Of a stretch of 64,000 bases of DNA, positions 17,180 through 25,945 are shown one piece after another (positions within the stretch are counted from its first letter, which is position 1; the number at the start of each line of letters is the position of its first letter). The position numbers and the translations under genes are program-made. Below the pieces are notes generated by a model that saw nothing but the letters and a program-made list of their open reading frames with translations, was not told the origin of the DNA and did no database searches. Origin of the DNA: an uncultured Paenibacillus sp. (GTDB taxonomy: Bacteria; Bacillota; Bacilli; Paenibacillales; Paenibacillaceae); contig CALAWP010000078.1 in NCBI GenBank assembly GCA_937895345.1, forward strand, positions 1 to 64,000, written 5' to 3'.

Positions 17180-18952
17180 CTACTCTACTGCGAACATATA
17201 AGGATAGAGCGGCTGTCCGCCATGGTGAACTTCCAGCTCCAGCTCGGGATAATGCTCCTGCGCCCATTGAAGCAGCGCCTCCGTCACTTCCGGCTCCGCT
17301 TCCTCGCCCGCCAGCACCGTCAGCAAATCGCCGCCGTTCTCCAGCATGCTGACCAGCAGCGACCGGCAGGCAGCCGGCAGCTCCGCTTCCGAAGCGACGA
17401 TCGTTTTTTCTTTAATGCCGATATAATGCCCTTCCTGGATGTTCACCCCGTCGATCGACGTGTCCCGCACCGCCTTGGTCACTTGGCCCGACACGACGGC
17501 TGCGGCGGCATTGTGCATCCAGTCTCTGTTGCGCTCCGGAGTTTCGTCCTCCTTGAACGCCAGCACGGCGGCCAGCCCTTGCGGTATCGTCTTCGTCGGA
17601 ATAACCGTCACCTGACGCTCGCTGAGCTCCGCGGCCTGCTCCGCCGCCAGCACGATGTTGCCGTTGTTCGGCAGCAAGAACACATGGTCGGCCGACAGCG
17701 CGTCGATCGCTTTCAGAAAGTCTTCGGTGCTCGGGTTCATCGTTTGTCCGCCGGACAGCACGGTATCGACGTCGCTGCTCAGAAACAGCTCCGCGATGCC
17801 TTCGCCCATCGCCACGGCGATCATGCCGTACGGCGCCCGCTCGAACACTTGCCCCGGCGGCATGCCGCTGACGGCTTGCCCGGCCAGCAATTCGGCGGAC
17901 GACAAGTCTGCCGTACCGGCGGATTCCTCTTGCTGCAGCAAGTCGCGATGCTGCTCGCGCATGTTCAGAATGTGAATGTCCGTCAGCTCGCCGTACTTCA
18001 TCGACAAATTAAAAACGTCGCCCGGCTTGCGCGAATGGACATGCACCTTGATGATGTCGTCGTCGACGATCACAAGAATGGAATCGCCGTCCTTTTCCAG
18101 CGCCTTCTTGTAAGCGGATTCATCAAACAACAGTGCGGAATGGCCCGCCAGCTTCCGATTTATGAAAAATTCCATATCGTACGGGAATTCGATATCTTCT
18201 GTGGACAACCGGGATTGCGCCGAGCCGTAAGCGGCTGCCATGCGTTCCTCTTTCGGCGGAGACGGCACGGCCACTTCCTCCGGCGGCGCGGCCTCCGACG
18301 GGGAATACAGCATGTCCGGATATGCGCCCGGCTCGCTTTCCGTCAAGGAACGGAAAAACCCCTCGTAAATATAGACCAGTCCTTGTCCGCCCGAATCGAC
18401 GACGCCTACCTGCTTCAGCACGGGCAGCATGTCCGGCGTGCGCTGCAACGCTTCGTTGGCCTTGCGGTGCACCTCCGCGATCAAATCCTCGACGTCCGTC
18501 GAGCGTCTCGCGTATTGGACCGCATGTCTCGCCGCCTCACGGGCGACGGTCAGAATCGTCCCCTCCACCGGCTTCACCACCGCCTTGTAAGCGGTATCTA
18601 CGCCGTGCTGCAAAGCGTTGGCGATATCGATCGCTCTCGCTTCCGCCGCGTGGGCAAGCGATCTCGCAAAGCCGCGAAACAGCTGCGACAAGATCACGCC
18701 GGAATTGCCCCTGGCTCCCATGAGCAGCCCCTTGGACAAGGCGTCGGCCGCCTTGCCGATCTGCTCCGAAGGCTTGCTTCTCAGTTCCCGGACGCCCGAG
18801 CTCATCGTCAGATTCATGTTCGTGCCCGTATCGCCGTCCGGCACCGGAAACACGTTTAGTGCGTTGACCTTCTCAGCGTTACGCTGCAATAATTCCGCAC
18901 CGAGCAAAGCCATAGCGGCAAAGTCCGATCCGTTAATAGAGCGCTTACCCAA
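17180..18952 (-). CDS. fakA: Fatty acid kinase catalytic subunit (DAK2/YloV family)
   Basis: A 590-residue protein of the YloV/FakA family. The N-terminal DhaL-type kinase domain (about 8-200) has VPDGDTGTNM for Mg-ATP binding and GARGNSGVILSQLF; the middle and C-terminal parts (about 230-590) carry the DAK1-like and FakB-interacting regions, with FLLPNNGNIVLAAEQA. It phosphorylates FakB-bound fatty acids. The start is TTG at 18952, preceded at 8 bases by AAGGGG. It lies 18 bases downstream of the Asp23 gene, as yloU-yloV do in Bacillus, and directly upstream of the DegV gene. Confidence 0.93.
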   Translation of the reverse strand: MGKRSINGSDFAAMALLGAELLQRNAEKVNALNVFPVPDGDTGTNMNLTMSSGVRELRSKPSEQIGKAADALSKGLLMGARGNSGVILSQLFRGFARSLAHAAEARAIDIANALQHGVDTAYKAVVKPVEGTILTVAREAARHAVQYARRSTDVEDLIAEVHRKANEALQRTPDMLPVLKQVGVVDSGGQGLVYIYEGFFRSLTESEPGAYPDMLYSPSEAAPPEEVAVPSPPKEERMAAAYGSAQSRLSTEDIEFPYDMEFFINRKLAGHSALLFDESAYKKALEKDGDSILVIVDDDIIKVHVHSRKPGDVFNLSMKYGELTDIHILNMREQHRDLLQQEESAGTADLSSAELLAGQAVSGMPPGQVFERAPYGMIAVAMGEGIAELFLSSDVDTVLSGGQTMNPSTEDFLKAIDALSADHVFLLPNNGNIVLAAEQAAELSERQVTVIPTKTIPQGLAAVLAFKEDETPERNRDWMHNAAAAVVSGQVTKAVRDTSIDGVNIQEGHYIGIKEKTIVASEAELPAACRSLLVSMLENGGDLLTVLAGEEAEPEVTEALLQWAQEHYPELELEVHHGGQPLYPYMFAVE

Positions 18953-18970
18953 AGAAAATTCCCCTTCCTG

Positions 18971-19330
18971 CTACCTGGATACCCTGACATCTTGTACAAA
19001 TATATGGACCTGATCCACCGAAAGGCCCATGACCTCCTTCAATACGTACGCTACTTTGGATTGAATGTTGTGCGCAACCTCGGAGATTTTGGTACCGTAA
19101 CTTACGATAATATGAAGGTCGATATGAAGACGATCGTTTTCCCGCCTGACCACGACGCCGCGGGACCAATTCTCCCTGCCCAGCAGCTCCGCAATTCCGT
19201 CCTTCAATTGCTGGCGGGATGCCATGCCGACAAGTCCATAACATTCCATGGCCGCGGAACCGGCAATGACTGCGATGCAATGATGAGACACCTCAACGGC
19301 ACCAAGCTCGGTGCCGATCTGCAATGACAT
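18971..19330 (-). CDS. yloU: Asp23/Gls24 family protein (YloU)
   Basis: A 119-residue Asp23/Gls24 family protein, a small alpha/beta domain family linked to envelope stress and to fatty acid kinase genes. Motifs: GAVEVSHHCIAVIAGSAAMECYGLVGM at the front (the VIAG-A--C-GV-GM pattern) and HIDLHIIVSYGTKI. The ATG follows AAGGAGG by 6 bases. It is first in the unit yloU-fakA-degV-recG and divergent from rpmB with a 238-bp spacer. A second Asp23 protein is encoded at 53863-54240. Confidence 0.92.
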   Translation of the reverse strand: MSLQIGTELGAVEVSHHCIAVIAGSAAMECYGLVGMASRQQLKDGIAELLGRENWSRGVVVRRENDRLHIDLHIIVSYGTKISEVAHNIQSKVAYVLKEVMGLSVDQVHIFVQDVRVSR

Positions 19331-19437
19331 GGCGCACGCCTCCTTGCGTATATTATGGACTACGTATCATTGTACTATAAACCTATGCGATATAGAAGTC
19401 CGTTCGGCAAAATCGCTCTCAAGCAAGCAGTTTATGG

Positions 19438-19466
19438 TTGAATGAAATGCGACTTTATGTTACGAT
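19438..19466 (+). promoter_or_regulatory. Promoter of rpmB
   Basis: TTGAAT (19438-19443), a 17-bp spacer and TACGAT (19461-19466) predict a start near 19473, leaving a leader of about 95 bases with two identical hairpins. Confidence 0.5.
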
Positions 19467-19505
19467 ATTCAAGTATGTTCATTCATGTACTGTGGAGCGT
19501 AAACG

Positions 19506-19551
19506 GTTTTGCTTCGCAAAACTAAGCAAATGCAGTTTTGCTTCGCAAAAC
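19506..19551 (+). promoter_or_regulatory. Twin identical hairpins in the rpmB leader
   Basis: GTTTTGCTTCGCAAAAC occurs at 19506-19522 and again at 19535-19551. Each is a 7-bp stem with a TTC loop (8 bp in the second copy with its flanks), and the second ends three bases before the AAGGAGG of rpmB. The arms are interchangeable, so the left arm of the first can pair with the right arm of the second. The arrangement suggests post-transcriptional control of L28 (see findings). Confidence 0.65.
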
Positions 19552-19568
19552 TTTAAGGAGGTGTAGTC

Positions 19569-19757
19569 ATGTCCCGCAAATGTTATATTACCGGCAAATC
19601 GCCGCGTCAAGGCAACAACGTTTCCCACGCCAACAACAAAACACGCCGCTCTTGGGGCGTAAACGTGCAAAAGGTTCGCATTCTCGTCGACGGCAAGCCC
19701 AAGCGCGTATACGTAAGCGCACGCGCGCTGAAGTCCGGCAAAGTTACCCGCGTGTAA
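19569..19757 (+). CDS. rpmB: 50S ribosomal protein L28
   Basis: A 62-residue basic protein with the L28 signature: MSRKCYITGK, NVSHANNKTRR and the C-terminal VSARALKSGKV. The zinc-type Cys set seen in some L28 forms is absent apart from Cys5, so this is the C-minus kind. AAGGAGGTG lies 7 bases before the ATG. It is transcribed alone, against the surrounding operons, with its own promoter, structured leader and a strong terminator. The position next to yloU and spoVM matches Bacillus. Confidence 0.97.
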   Translation: MSRKCYITGKSPRQGNNVSHANNKTRRSWGVNVQKVRILVDGKPKRVYVSARALKSGKVTRV

Positions 19758-19780
19758 TTTTTGCTTGCGGCCATAGACAA

Positions 19781-19808
19781 AAGCACCTGACGCTCAGGTG
19801 CTTTTTTA
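19781..19808 (+). terminator. Intrinsic terminator of rpmB
   Basis: AAAGCACCTGA-CGC-TCAGGTGCTTT is followed by a T-run; it lies 23 bases after the stop codon. Confidence 0.92.
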
Positions 19809-19855
19809 TTTCGTTCCTCGCCGCCGATGCCGCAGGGCGATTGTCCGAATGCTCA

Positions 19856-19936
19856 TTAATTTTTTTGGAAGGTGTTCAAAATCGCCTTAACAAATCCGCC
19901 CAAAAACTTGGGCAGCTTGATCGTATAAAACTTCAT
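19856..19936 (-). CDS. spoVM: Stage V sporulation protein M
   Basis: A 26-residue amphipathic peptide beginning MKFYTIKLPKFLGG, the unmistakable SpoVM sequence, continuing FVKAILNTFQKN. SpoVM recognises the convex surface of the forespore membrane and recruits the ATPase SpoIVA to start coat assembly. Residues of known importance, such as Pro9, are in place. GAGGAGGGATGAGGC provides a strong ribosome binding site. It is the last gene downstream of rpe and the small membrane protein, as in Bacillus where spoVM follows rpe and thiN. Confidence 0.96.
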   Translation of the reverse strand: MKFYTIKLPKFLGGFVKAILNTFQKN

Positions 19937-20051
19937 GCCTCATCCCTCCTCGGACACGCTCATCGAATGGACCCGTGACAAATCCTACGCTCATGTAACC
20001 ATCCTATGCAAAGCGCGGTTGTCCTATTCCATGGCAAGCGCCCGAATCGGT

Positions 20052-20321
20052 TCAGGCCAGCACGTCCGGATTTTGCTGAATGAACTTGAACATTTCGAAT
20101 ACGACCATCGTGACAAAATAAAGCAGAATCGCGACCGCGATAAACGTGATCCGAAGCCCGATCGTTTCAAACCGGCGAAAAAAACGGATGCCGATATAAA
20201 TGGCCAGCAGCGAAAATACATATTTGACGAGTCCGCCGATCTGCGCAAACAGCGTCAGGCATAGAGCGGCGATAAAGGCGTACAGCAGCACCCAAAAAGC
20301 TGTTTTGACCGACTGGCTCAC
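20052..20321 (-). CDS. Small membrane protein of unknown function
   Basis: An 89-residue protein with three hydrophobic stretches (about 9-27, 29-46 and 57-77) separated by a short basic segment RFFRRFE. I do not recognise a family. It starts with GTG overlapping the rpe stop codon (GTGA), with GCAGGAGGG in front, so it is translationally coupled to rpe and surely expressed. In Bacillus this slot between rpe and spoVM holds thiN (yloS, thiamine pyrophosphokinase), which is absent here. A membrane role in sporulation or transport is possible but unsupported. Confidence 0.8.
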   Translation of the reverse strand: MSQSVKTAFWVLLYAFIAALCLTLFAQIGGLVKYVFSLLAIYIGIRFFRRFETIGLRITFIAVAILLYFVTMVVFEMFKFIQQNPDVLA

Positions 20322-20977
20322 GATATCCCTCCTGCCCGGAGCGCCGCGATCGCCGCCCGCCGGTCCGTTTCCGCAAATACGGCGTTGCCGGCTACCAGCA
20401 CATCCGCCCCCGCTTCCCGCACTTGCGGCGCCGTCTCCTTGTTAATGCCTCCGTCCACCTGCACCCGGACGCCGTTCAGCCCGCGCTCGTCCAGCATCGC
20501 CCGCAAGCGGCGCAGCTTCTCCAAGGAATACGGGATGAACGTCTGTCCGCCGAAACCGGGATTTACCGTCATGACGAGAACGAGGTCGACATCGTCCAGC
20601 ACCGGCTCCAGAGCCGATACGGGCGTCGCGGGATTGAGCGCGACCCCTGCCGGCAGCCCGCGCTCCTTGATGGCGTAAATCGTCCGATGCAAGTGGAGGC
20701 ACGCCTCCGCGTGAACCGTAATCCGGTCGGCTCCGGCCGCCGCGTAATCGGCGATGGACCTCTCCGGCTGCTCGATCATCAAATGCACGTCAAACGGAAG
20801 CTTCGTCGCGGAGCGGACGGCCGCGATGACGGGCGGTCCGAACGTCAGGTTCGGGACGAATCGTCCGTCCATCACGTCAATGTGGATCCAGTCTCCCCCC
20901 GCCGTCTCGGCGGCCTTCACCTCTTCCCCGAGCCGGGCAAAATCCGCGGACAATATGGATGGCGCAATAATGGTCAT
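20318..20977 (-). CDS. rpe: Ribulose-phosphate 3-epimerase
   Basis: A 219-residue TIM-barrel enzyme of the pentose phosphate pathway interconverting ribulose 5-phosphate and xylulose 5-phosphate. Signature motifs are complete: APSILSADF, HIDVMDGRFVPNLTFG, DVHLMIEQP, VMTVNPGFGGQ and VDGGI, providing the metal-binding His and Asp residues. It lies 6 bases downstream of rsgA and overlaps the next small gene by four bases. The rsgA-rpe order is the usual Firmicute one. Confidence 0.97.
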   Translation of the reverse strand: MTIIAPSILSADFARLGEEVKAAETAGGDWIHIDVMDGRFVPNLTFGPPVIAAVRSATKLPFDVHLMIEQPERSIADYAAAGADRITVHAEACLHLHRTIYAIKERGLPAGVALNPATPVSALEPVLDDVDLVLVMTVNPGFGGQTFIPYSLEKLRRLRAMLDERGLNGVRVQVDGGINKETAPQVREAGADVLVAGNAVFAETDRRAAIAALRAGGIS

Positions 20978-20983
20978 GTCGAT

Positions 20984-21961
20984 TCAGTACCTCCGTTTGT
21001 TCTCTTTCATTTCCGCCAAAAACTGCAGATAATGCTCATATCGGCTCCGCTCGACGCCGCCGCTCTCCAGCGCTTCGCGGACGGCGCAGCCCGGCTCGTG
21101 CGCATGCGTGCAGCCCCGGAATTTGCAGGACGGGGACAACACCCGCATTTCCGCAAAGCCGTAGCTTAAATCCTCGATGCCGAGCTCCGCAAAGTCCAGC
21201 TGGCTGAAGCCCGGGGTATCCGCCACATAGCCGCCGCCGATATCAATGAGCTCGACATGCCGGGTCGTATGTTTCCCCCGGCCGAGCTTGCTGCTGATTT
21301 CGTTCGTCTCCAGCGACAGGCCGGGCACGATCGCGTTCAGCAGCGACGACTTGCCTACGCCGGACTGGCCGGCAAATACGGCGATATGACCCTTCAGCCG
21401 CTCCGACAGCTCCCGGATGCCGTCCTGCTTGCGGGAGCTCGTCCCGTATACCTCGTAGCCGATCGGCCGGTATATGCGGTTGACGGAGGAAGCGGCCGCG
21501 GCCGCTTCCTCCGTCAATTCTCCTTCGCTTTCCAAATCCCGTTTGCTCAGACACAGGATAGCCGGAATTCCCGCATGCTCGATATGAACCAGAAACTTGT
21601 CGAGCAGCTGCAGATTGAGAGCCGGTTCCGTCACGGAAAACACGAGCACGGCGAGATCCGCGTTGGCGATCGGGGGGCGGATCAGCTCGGAGACGCGGGG
21701 AAGAAGCTCCGTCACGGTCCCTTCTCCGTTCTCCGTCAGGGCATACTTGACCTTGTCGCCGACGAGCGGCGTCATTCCCCGCTTTTTGAAGACGCCGCGG
21801 GCGCGGCATTGCACCGTCTCCGAGGAGGGGTCCGCCTCCTCGTCCCGCACGTAATAATAGCCGCTCAGCGCCTTCACGATCGTTCCCCGGCGATCGCCGC
21901 CGGATATTCTAATGTCCTTCTCCCTCTTCGCTGCCGTCTTCGGTTTCGCCATGACCTTCAT
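20984..21961 (-). CDS. rsgA: Ribosome small subunit-dependent GTPase RsgA
   Basis: A 325-residue circularly permuted GTPase that checks late 30S maturation. Order of parts: N-terminal OB fold (about 25-95), permuted GTPase with the G4 motif LSKRDLES before the P-loop GQSGVGKSSLLNA and G3 DTPG, then the C-terminal zinc finger with CKFRGCTHAHEPGC. The ATG at 21961 is preceded by AAGGAGA at 6 bases. This start lies inside prkC, giving a 53-bp overlap in another frame. A later start would lose the basic N-terminal tail but leave the OB fold intact. Adjacent to prkC and rpe as in Bacillus. Confidence 0.94.
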   Translation of the reverse strand: MKVMAKPKTAAKREKDIRISGGDRRGTIVKALSGYYYVRDEEADPSSETVQCRARGVFKKRGMTPLVGDKVKYALTENGEGTVTELLPRVSELIRPPIANADLAVLVFSVTEPALNLQLLDKFLVHIEHAGIPAILCLSKRDLESEGELTEEAAAAASSVNRIYRPIGYEVYGTSSRKQDGIRELSERLKGHIAVFAGQSGVGKSSLLNAIVPGLSLETNEISSKLGRGKHTTRHVELIDIGGGYVADTPGFSQLDFAELGIEDLSYGFAEMRVLSPSCKFRGCTHAHEPGCAVREALESGGVERSRYEHYLQFLAEMKENKRRY

Positions 21962-24032
21962 TCATCTCTCCTTGCGCCGGCTCGTGAATCGGCTCTTCGG
22001 TCGCCGGCGGGTCCCCGCCGGGAACCGTAATGCCGGGATCCGCGCCGCCGGATTGCAAATCCTTATATTCGATATCTCTGCTGTCGATAAACTCTTTGTC
22101 GCGGTATACCGATACGGTCGCCGACGAATCCGGCGCCAGCACAAGCGGCACCGTAATTTGCGACGGACCGTTAATCGTATGCGTGCCTCCGTCCAAATTT
22201 TCGCCTGTCGCGTCGGAATACAAAATTTTGACCTCGCTTGACTGTCCGAATACCGCCGGCGAAATGCGAACGACAAAATTATATTTGATGGCGTCGGACG
22301 GAATGCCCGTGCTGACCCGGATGGTGACCGTGGACCCTTTCGGCACCATCTCCATCGGCTGGTAGTTGTCCTGCTGGGTCACATCGCCTTTCGGGAATAT
22401 ATAACTCGGTTCGTATATAATATCAGCTTCATTCAGCACGAGTCCGAGCGCCTTCAGCAGCTTTTGGGCGTCGGCCAGCGTCATGTCGACCAGATCCGGC
22501 ATTTCAACCGTTTCGCGGCCCAGGCTGACGACAAACGACACCCGGTCGGTTTCCGGATTGATCGGCTGTCCCGCGGGCGGATTTTGCTCCAGCACCGTGC
22601 CCGGCTCGTCTTCGCTGTGCTCTTCCTTCACTTCGATGCGGTCGTCCGCAATGCCGAGCGCGGCCAGCTCGTCCCTGGCGGTCTGAAGCTTGCCGCCGAC
22701 GTAACTGCCCATCGGCTTGAGCTCCGGGCCGTCGCTGACGTACAGCTCGATATACGCGCCTTCCTTCACGCGCATGTTCCGCTTCGACTGATCGAATACG
22801 ACGTCCTTCGGTATGTCCTTGCTGAATTCCCGGTTCACCGGCTCCTTGACCCGGAGACCGGCCTCCTCGATCATTTGCCTCGCCTCGTCCAACGTTTTGT
22901 CGATGACGTAAGGGACATCGACCTCGTCGGGATTCAGCTGGTCCAGCAGCTTTGTAAATCCCCAGGCCAGCAAGGCAAGCGCGATAAGCGTAACCCCGAC
23001 GACGATCAGCGGCTTTTTCCAGCCCTTGGCGCCCTTCGCCGCCGCTCCGTCGTTCTCGGCGTTCCATCTGCCGGTCGCGTCGGCCGGCACCGGCTGGGTG
23101 TCCCGCTTCACGCTGTCCTGAACGTTGGCGGCTTCGCCCCGGATGGCCGGCATCACCTTCGTCTCCTCCAGGTCGTGATGCGCGGCGAAGACGGCCTTCG
23201 GTTCGTTGAGCCGTTCCGGACGGAGGCAGCTGTCCAGATCCGCCAGCATTCCCTTGGCCGAGCCGTACCGCTCGGCAGGATTTTTGCGCATCGCCTTCAG
23301 AATGACGTTTTCCACGCTTTGCGGAATATGCGGATTCACTTCGCGAGGCTCCTCGAATGTTTCCTGCAAATGCTTGAGCGCGACGCTGATCGGGCTTTCC
23401 CCGAGAAACGGCAGCCTCCCCGTCAGCATCTGGTACAGCACGATGCCGAGGGAATACAGGTCCGACTTCTCGCCCGTGTTGATCCCTTTGGCATGTTCCG
23501 GCGAAAAGTAATGGACGGAGCCGACGACGGAGCCGGTCTGCGTAATCGTCGTGGACGTGACCGCTCTCGCAATGCCGAAATCCGTCACTTTCACCCGACC
23601 GTTGTTGCCGATCAATATATTATGAGGCTTAATATCGCGATGAATAATATGATTCTGATGCGCGTGATCCAGCGCGTCGCATATTTGGATCGCGATGCGG
23701 ATCGCCTCGTCCGTTTGCAGCGGCGCGCGCTCTTGAATAATTTCATTCAAATTATGCCCGTCTACGTATTCCATGACGATATAATGCGTCTCGTCCTCCT
23801 GGCCGACGTCGTAAATGCTGACCACGTTCGGATGAGACAGCGCCGCGGCGGATTGCGCCTCCCGGCGAAAACGTCTGACGAATTCATCGTCGCCCACAAA
23901 TTGCTGTCGCAGCACCTTCACTGCGACGTTCCGATTGAGCAGCACGTCGTGTGCTTTATAGACAAGCGCCATTCCGCCGCCGCCGATGCGGGTCAATATT
24001 TCGTAACGTCCGGCCAAATCATGTCCGATCAT
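21909..24032 (-). CDS. prkC: PASTA domain Ser/Thr protein kinase
   Basis: A 707-residue transmembrane Hanks-type kinase. The cytosolic kinase domain (about 10-270) has the Gly loop IGGGGMALVY, Lys39, HRDIKPHN with Asp133, DFG at 151-153 and SPEHAKG. A linker and one membrane helix (about 348-367) lead to three extracellular PASTA repeats (about 372-585) that bind muropeptides or lipid II. A further ~120-residue extracellular tail, Pro/Glu/Gly-rich at its end, follows. Family members control germination, cell wall synthesis and stationary-phase behaviour. It overlaps prpC by four bases, and its last 53 bases overlap rsgA. Confidence 0.96.
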   Translation of the reverse strand: MIGHDLAGRYEILTRIGGGGMALVYKAHDVLLNRNVAVKVLRQQFVGDDEFVRRFRREAQSAAALSHPNVVSIYDVGQEDETHYIVMEYVDGHNLNEIIQERAPLQTDEAIRIAIQICDALDHAHQNHIIHRDIKPHNILIGNNGRVKVTDFGIARAVTSTTITQTGSVVGSVHYFSPEHAKGINTGEKSDLYSLGIVLYQMLTGRLPFLGESPISVALKHLQETFEEPREVNPHIPQSVENVILKAMRKNPAERYGSAKGMLADLDSCLRPERLNEPKAVFAAHHDLEETKVMPAIRGEAANVQDSVKRDTQPVPADATGRWNAENDGAAAKGAKGWKKPLIVVGVTLIALALLAWGFTKLLDQLNPDEVDVPYVIDKTLDEARQMIEEAGLRVKEPVNREFSKDIPKDVVFDQSKRNMRVKEGAYIELYVSDGPELKPMGSYVGGKLQTARDELAALGIADDRIEVKEEHSEDEPGTVLEQNPPAGQPINPETDRVSFVVSLGRETVEMPDLVDMTLADAQKLLKALGLVLNEADIIYEPSYIFPKGDVTQQDNYQPMEMVPKGSTVTIRVSTGIPSDAIKYNFVVRISPAVFGQSSEVKILYSDATGENLDGGTHTINGPSQITVPLVLAPDSSATVSVYRDKEFIDSRDIEYKDLQSGGADPGITVPGGDPPATEEPIHEPAQGEMNEGHGETEDGSEEGEGH

Positions 24033-24799
24033 GACAGTCGCTCCTCTCCCCGGTCGCCGCCGCCGTCCTGCAGGAGGACAACCGTTACGTTGTCTTCTCC
24101 TCCCGCTTCCAGCGCCAGCTGAATGAGATGCTCCGCCCGGTCGTCAAGCTCCAGCTCGTCGTCGGCCGCGGCCGCCCGGATCTGCTCCTCGCTGACCATA
24201 TTCGTCAAGCCGTCGCTGCACAGCAGCAGCAAATCCTCGGCGTGCCAATCCAGCGCCTGCACGTCGATCTCGACTTGGGCGTCGGTGCCGACGGCCCGCG
24301 TCAGCACATTGCGGCGCGGATGATTGGCCGCTTCCTCCTCGCTCAGCTGTCCCGACCGCAACAGCTCGTTGACGAGCGAATGATCGGCCGTCAGCAGCTC
24401 GATCGCCTGCTTCGTTACCCGGTAGGCGCGGCTGTCGCCGACATGGCCGATGACGGCGCGCCCGTCATGCAGCAGCGCCGCCACGACCGTCGTTCCCATA
24501 TGGCGGTATTTGTCGTCGCTGGCGGCCATCGCGTAAACCGTCTCGTTCGCATGCGAAATCGCTTGACGGATCAGCATCTTGCCTTCGCCTTCCGTCATGC
24601 CGCTGCGGTCCGCATGCCGTTCGAAGGCGCTGCGGAAGGCGTTCACCGCCAGCTCGCTCGCCACGTCGCCCGCCTGATGACCGCCCATGCCGTCCGCCAC
24701 GATCGCAAGCGTCAATCCGCCCGGCAAATGCCCGACCCAGCACCGGTCTTCGTTCACATGCCGAACGCGTCCTACGTTACTTCGATTTGCCGTTAACAA
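24029..24799 (-). CDS. prpC: PP2C-type Ser/Thr phosphatase
   Basis: A 256-residue PPM-family phosphatase that reverses PrkC phosphorylation. Metal-binding motifs: RHVNEDR, VADGMGGHQAGDVAS with Asp36, GDSRAY, CSDGLTNMV and GGEDNVTVV. The start is TTG at 24799, preceded by GAGGTGATGACGA; the nearby ATG is in another frame and stops quickly. It begins 6 bases after the rlmN stop and overlaps prkC by four bases, the standard rlmN-prpC-prkC arrangement. Confidence 0.95.
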   Translation of the reverse strand: MLTANRSNVGRVRHVNEDRCWVGHLPGGLTLAIVADGMGGHQAGDVASELAVNAFRSAFERHADRSGMTEGEGKMLIRQAISHANETVYAMAASDDKYRHMGTTVVAALLHDGRAVIGHVGDSRAYRVTKQAIELLTADHSLVNELLRSGQLSEEEAANHPRRNVLTRAVGTDAQVEIDVQALDWHAEDLLLLCSDGLTNMVSEEQIRAAAADDELELDDRAEHLIQLALEAGGEDNVTVVLLQDGGGDRGEERLS

Positions 24800-24805
24800 T
24801 CGTCA

Positions 24806-25852
24806 TCACCTCGCCGTGGACTCCATATGCTTCGCCCTCAATTGGCCGCAGGCGGCCGCAATGTCATGACCTTGCTCCCTGCGGATCGTCACGTTGATCT
24901 TGTTCCGTTCCAGCACGCGCGCAAATTCGAAAATATCGTCCCGCGGCGTGCGCACGTAATTGCGCTCCGGCACGTGATTGACCGGAATGAGATTGACGTG
25001 GCACAGCATATCCTTCAGCACGTCGGCCAGCTCCTGCGCATGCTCCGGCTGATCGTTCACGCCGCCGATCAGGGCGTACTCGAACGTAATCCGCCGGCCC
25101 GTCTTCGCAATGTAGTAGTGGCAAGCCTCGATGACGTCGTCGAACGGGAACCGCCGGTTGACGGGCATCAGCTTGGAGCGCAGCTTGTCGTTCGGCGCGT
25201 GGATCGACAAGGCCAGATTGATCTGCGTGTTTTCGTCGGCGAATTTGTACATGCTGGGCACGATGCCGCTTGTCGAAACCGTAATGTGGCGCTGGCCGAT
25301 GTTCAGCCCTTTCTCGTGGATCATGATGCGCAGAAACGCCATCGTCGCGTCGTAATTTTCGAACGGCTCACCGGAGCCCATAATGACGATGCTCGACACG
25401 CGTTCGCCGGTGGCGTCCAGCATTTGCTGGGCGCGCACGACCTGGGCTACGATCTCGCCGGCGTTCAGGTTCCGCTTCAGTCCTCCGAGCGTGGACGCGC
25501 AAAACGTGCAGCCGATGCGGCAGCCGACCTGGGTCGTCACGCATACGCTGTTGCCGTAACTGTGCCGCATAATAACCGTCTCGATCGCGTGGTTGTCATG
25601 CAGGCCGAACAAAAATTTGACTGTACCGTCCTTCGATTCCAGCTTCGTAATCTCGTTCAGCGTGACGAATTGAAACGACTCGTCCAGCTTCTGTCTCAGC
25701 TCTTTGGACAGGTTGCTCATCTCTTCGAAGCTGCCGGCCCGCTTCGCGTACAGCCAATCGAACAGCTGGTCCGCGCGGAACGCCTGCTCCCCGTTCTCTT
25801 TCATCCATTCCCGGAGCTGGTCGTGCGTATAGTCGTAAATAAATGGTTTCAT
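24806..25852 (-). CDS. rlmN: 23S rRNA (adenine2503-C2)/tRNA methyltransferase RlmN
   Basis: A 348-residue radical SAM enzyme that methylates C2 of A2503 in 23S rRNA. The cluster-binding C-X3-C-X2-C motif is CRIGCTFC (Cys111, 115 and 118 from the chosen start), followed by GSGEPFENYD. A Cys near the C-terminus (CHVNLIPVNHVPE region) fits the second catalytic Cys. The ATG at 25852 (MKPFIYDY) has AGGTGTGATGAG before it; a TTG seven codons earlier is less likely. Downstream genes prpC and prkC follow without a break. Confidence 0.95.
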   Translation of the reverse strand: MKPFIYDYTHDQLREWMKENGEQAFRADQLFDWLYAKRAGSFEEMSNLSKELRQKLDESFQFVTLNEITKLESKDGTVKFLFGLHDNHAIETVIMRHSYGNSVCVTTQVGCRIGCTFCASTLGGLKRNLNAGEIVAQVVRAQQMLDATGERVSSIVIMGSGEPFENYDATMAFLRIMIHEKGLNIGQRHITVSTSGIVPSMYKFADENTQINLALSIHAPNDKLRSKLMPVNRRFPFDDVIEACHYYIAKTGRRITFEYALIGGVNDQPEHAQELADVLKDMLCHVNLIPVNHVPERNYVRTPRDDIFEFARVLERNKINVTIRREQGHDIAAACGQLRAKHMESTAR

Positions 25853-25945
25853 CTCATCACACCTGTATCCCAAAGTAGACGGCAGCCCGGCTTAATGACA
25901 GCCGGCTTGCGCAAACGATAAGCGGGCATCGCTTCGCCTTGCGCC

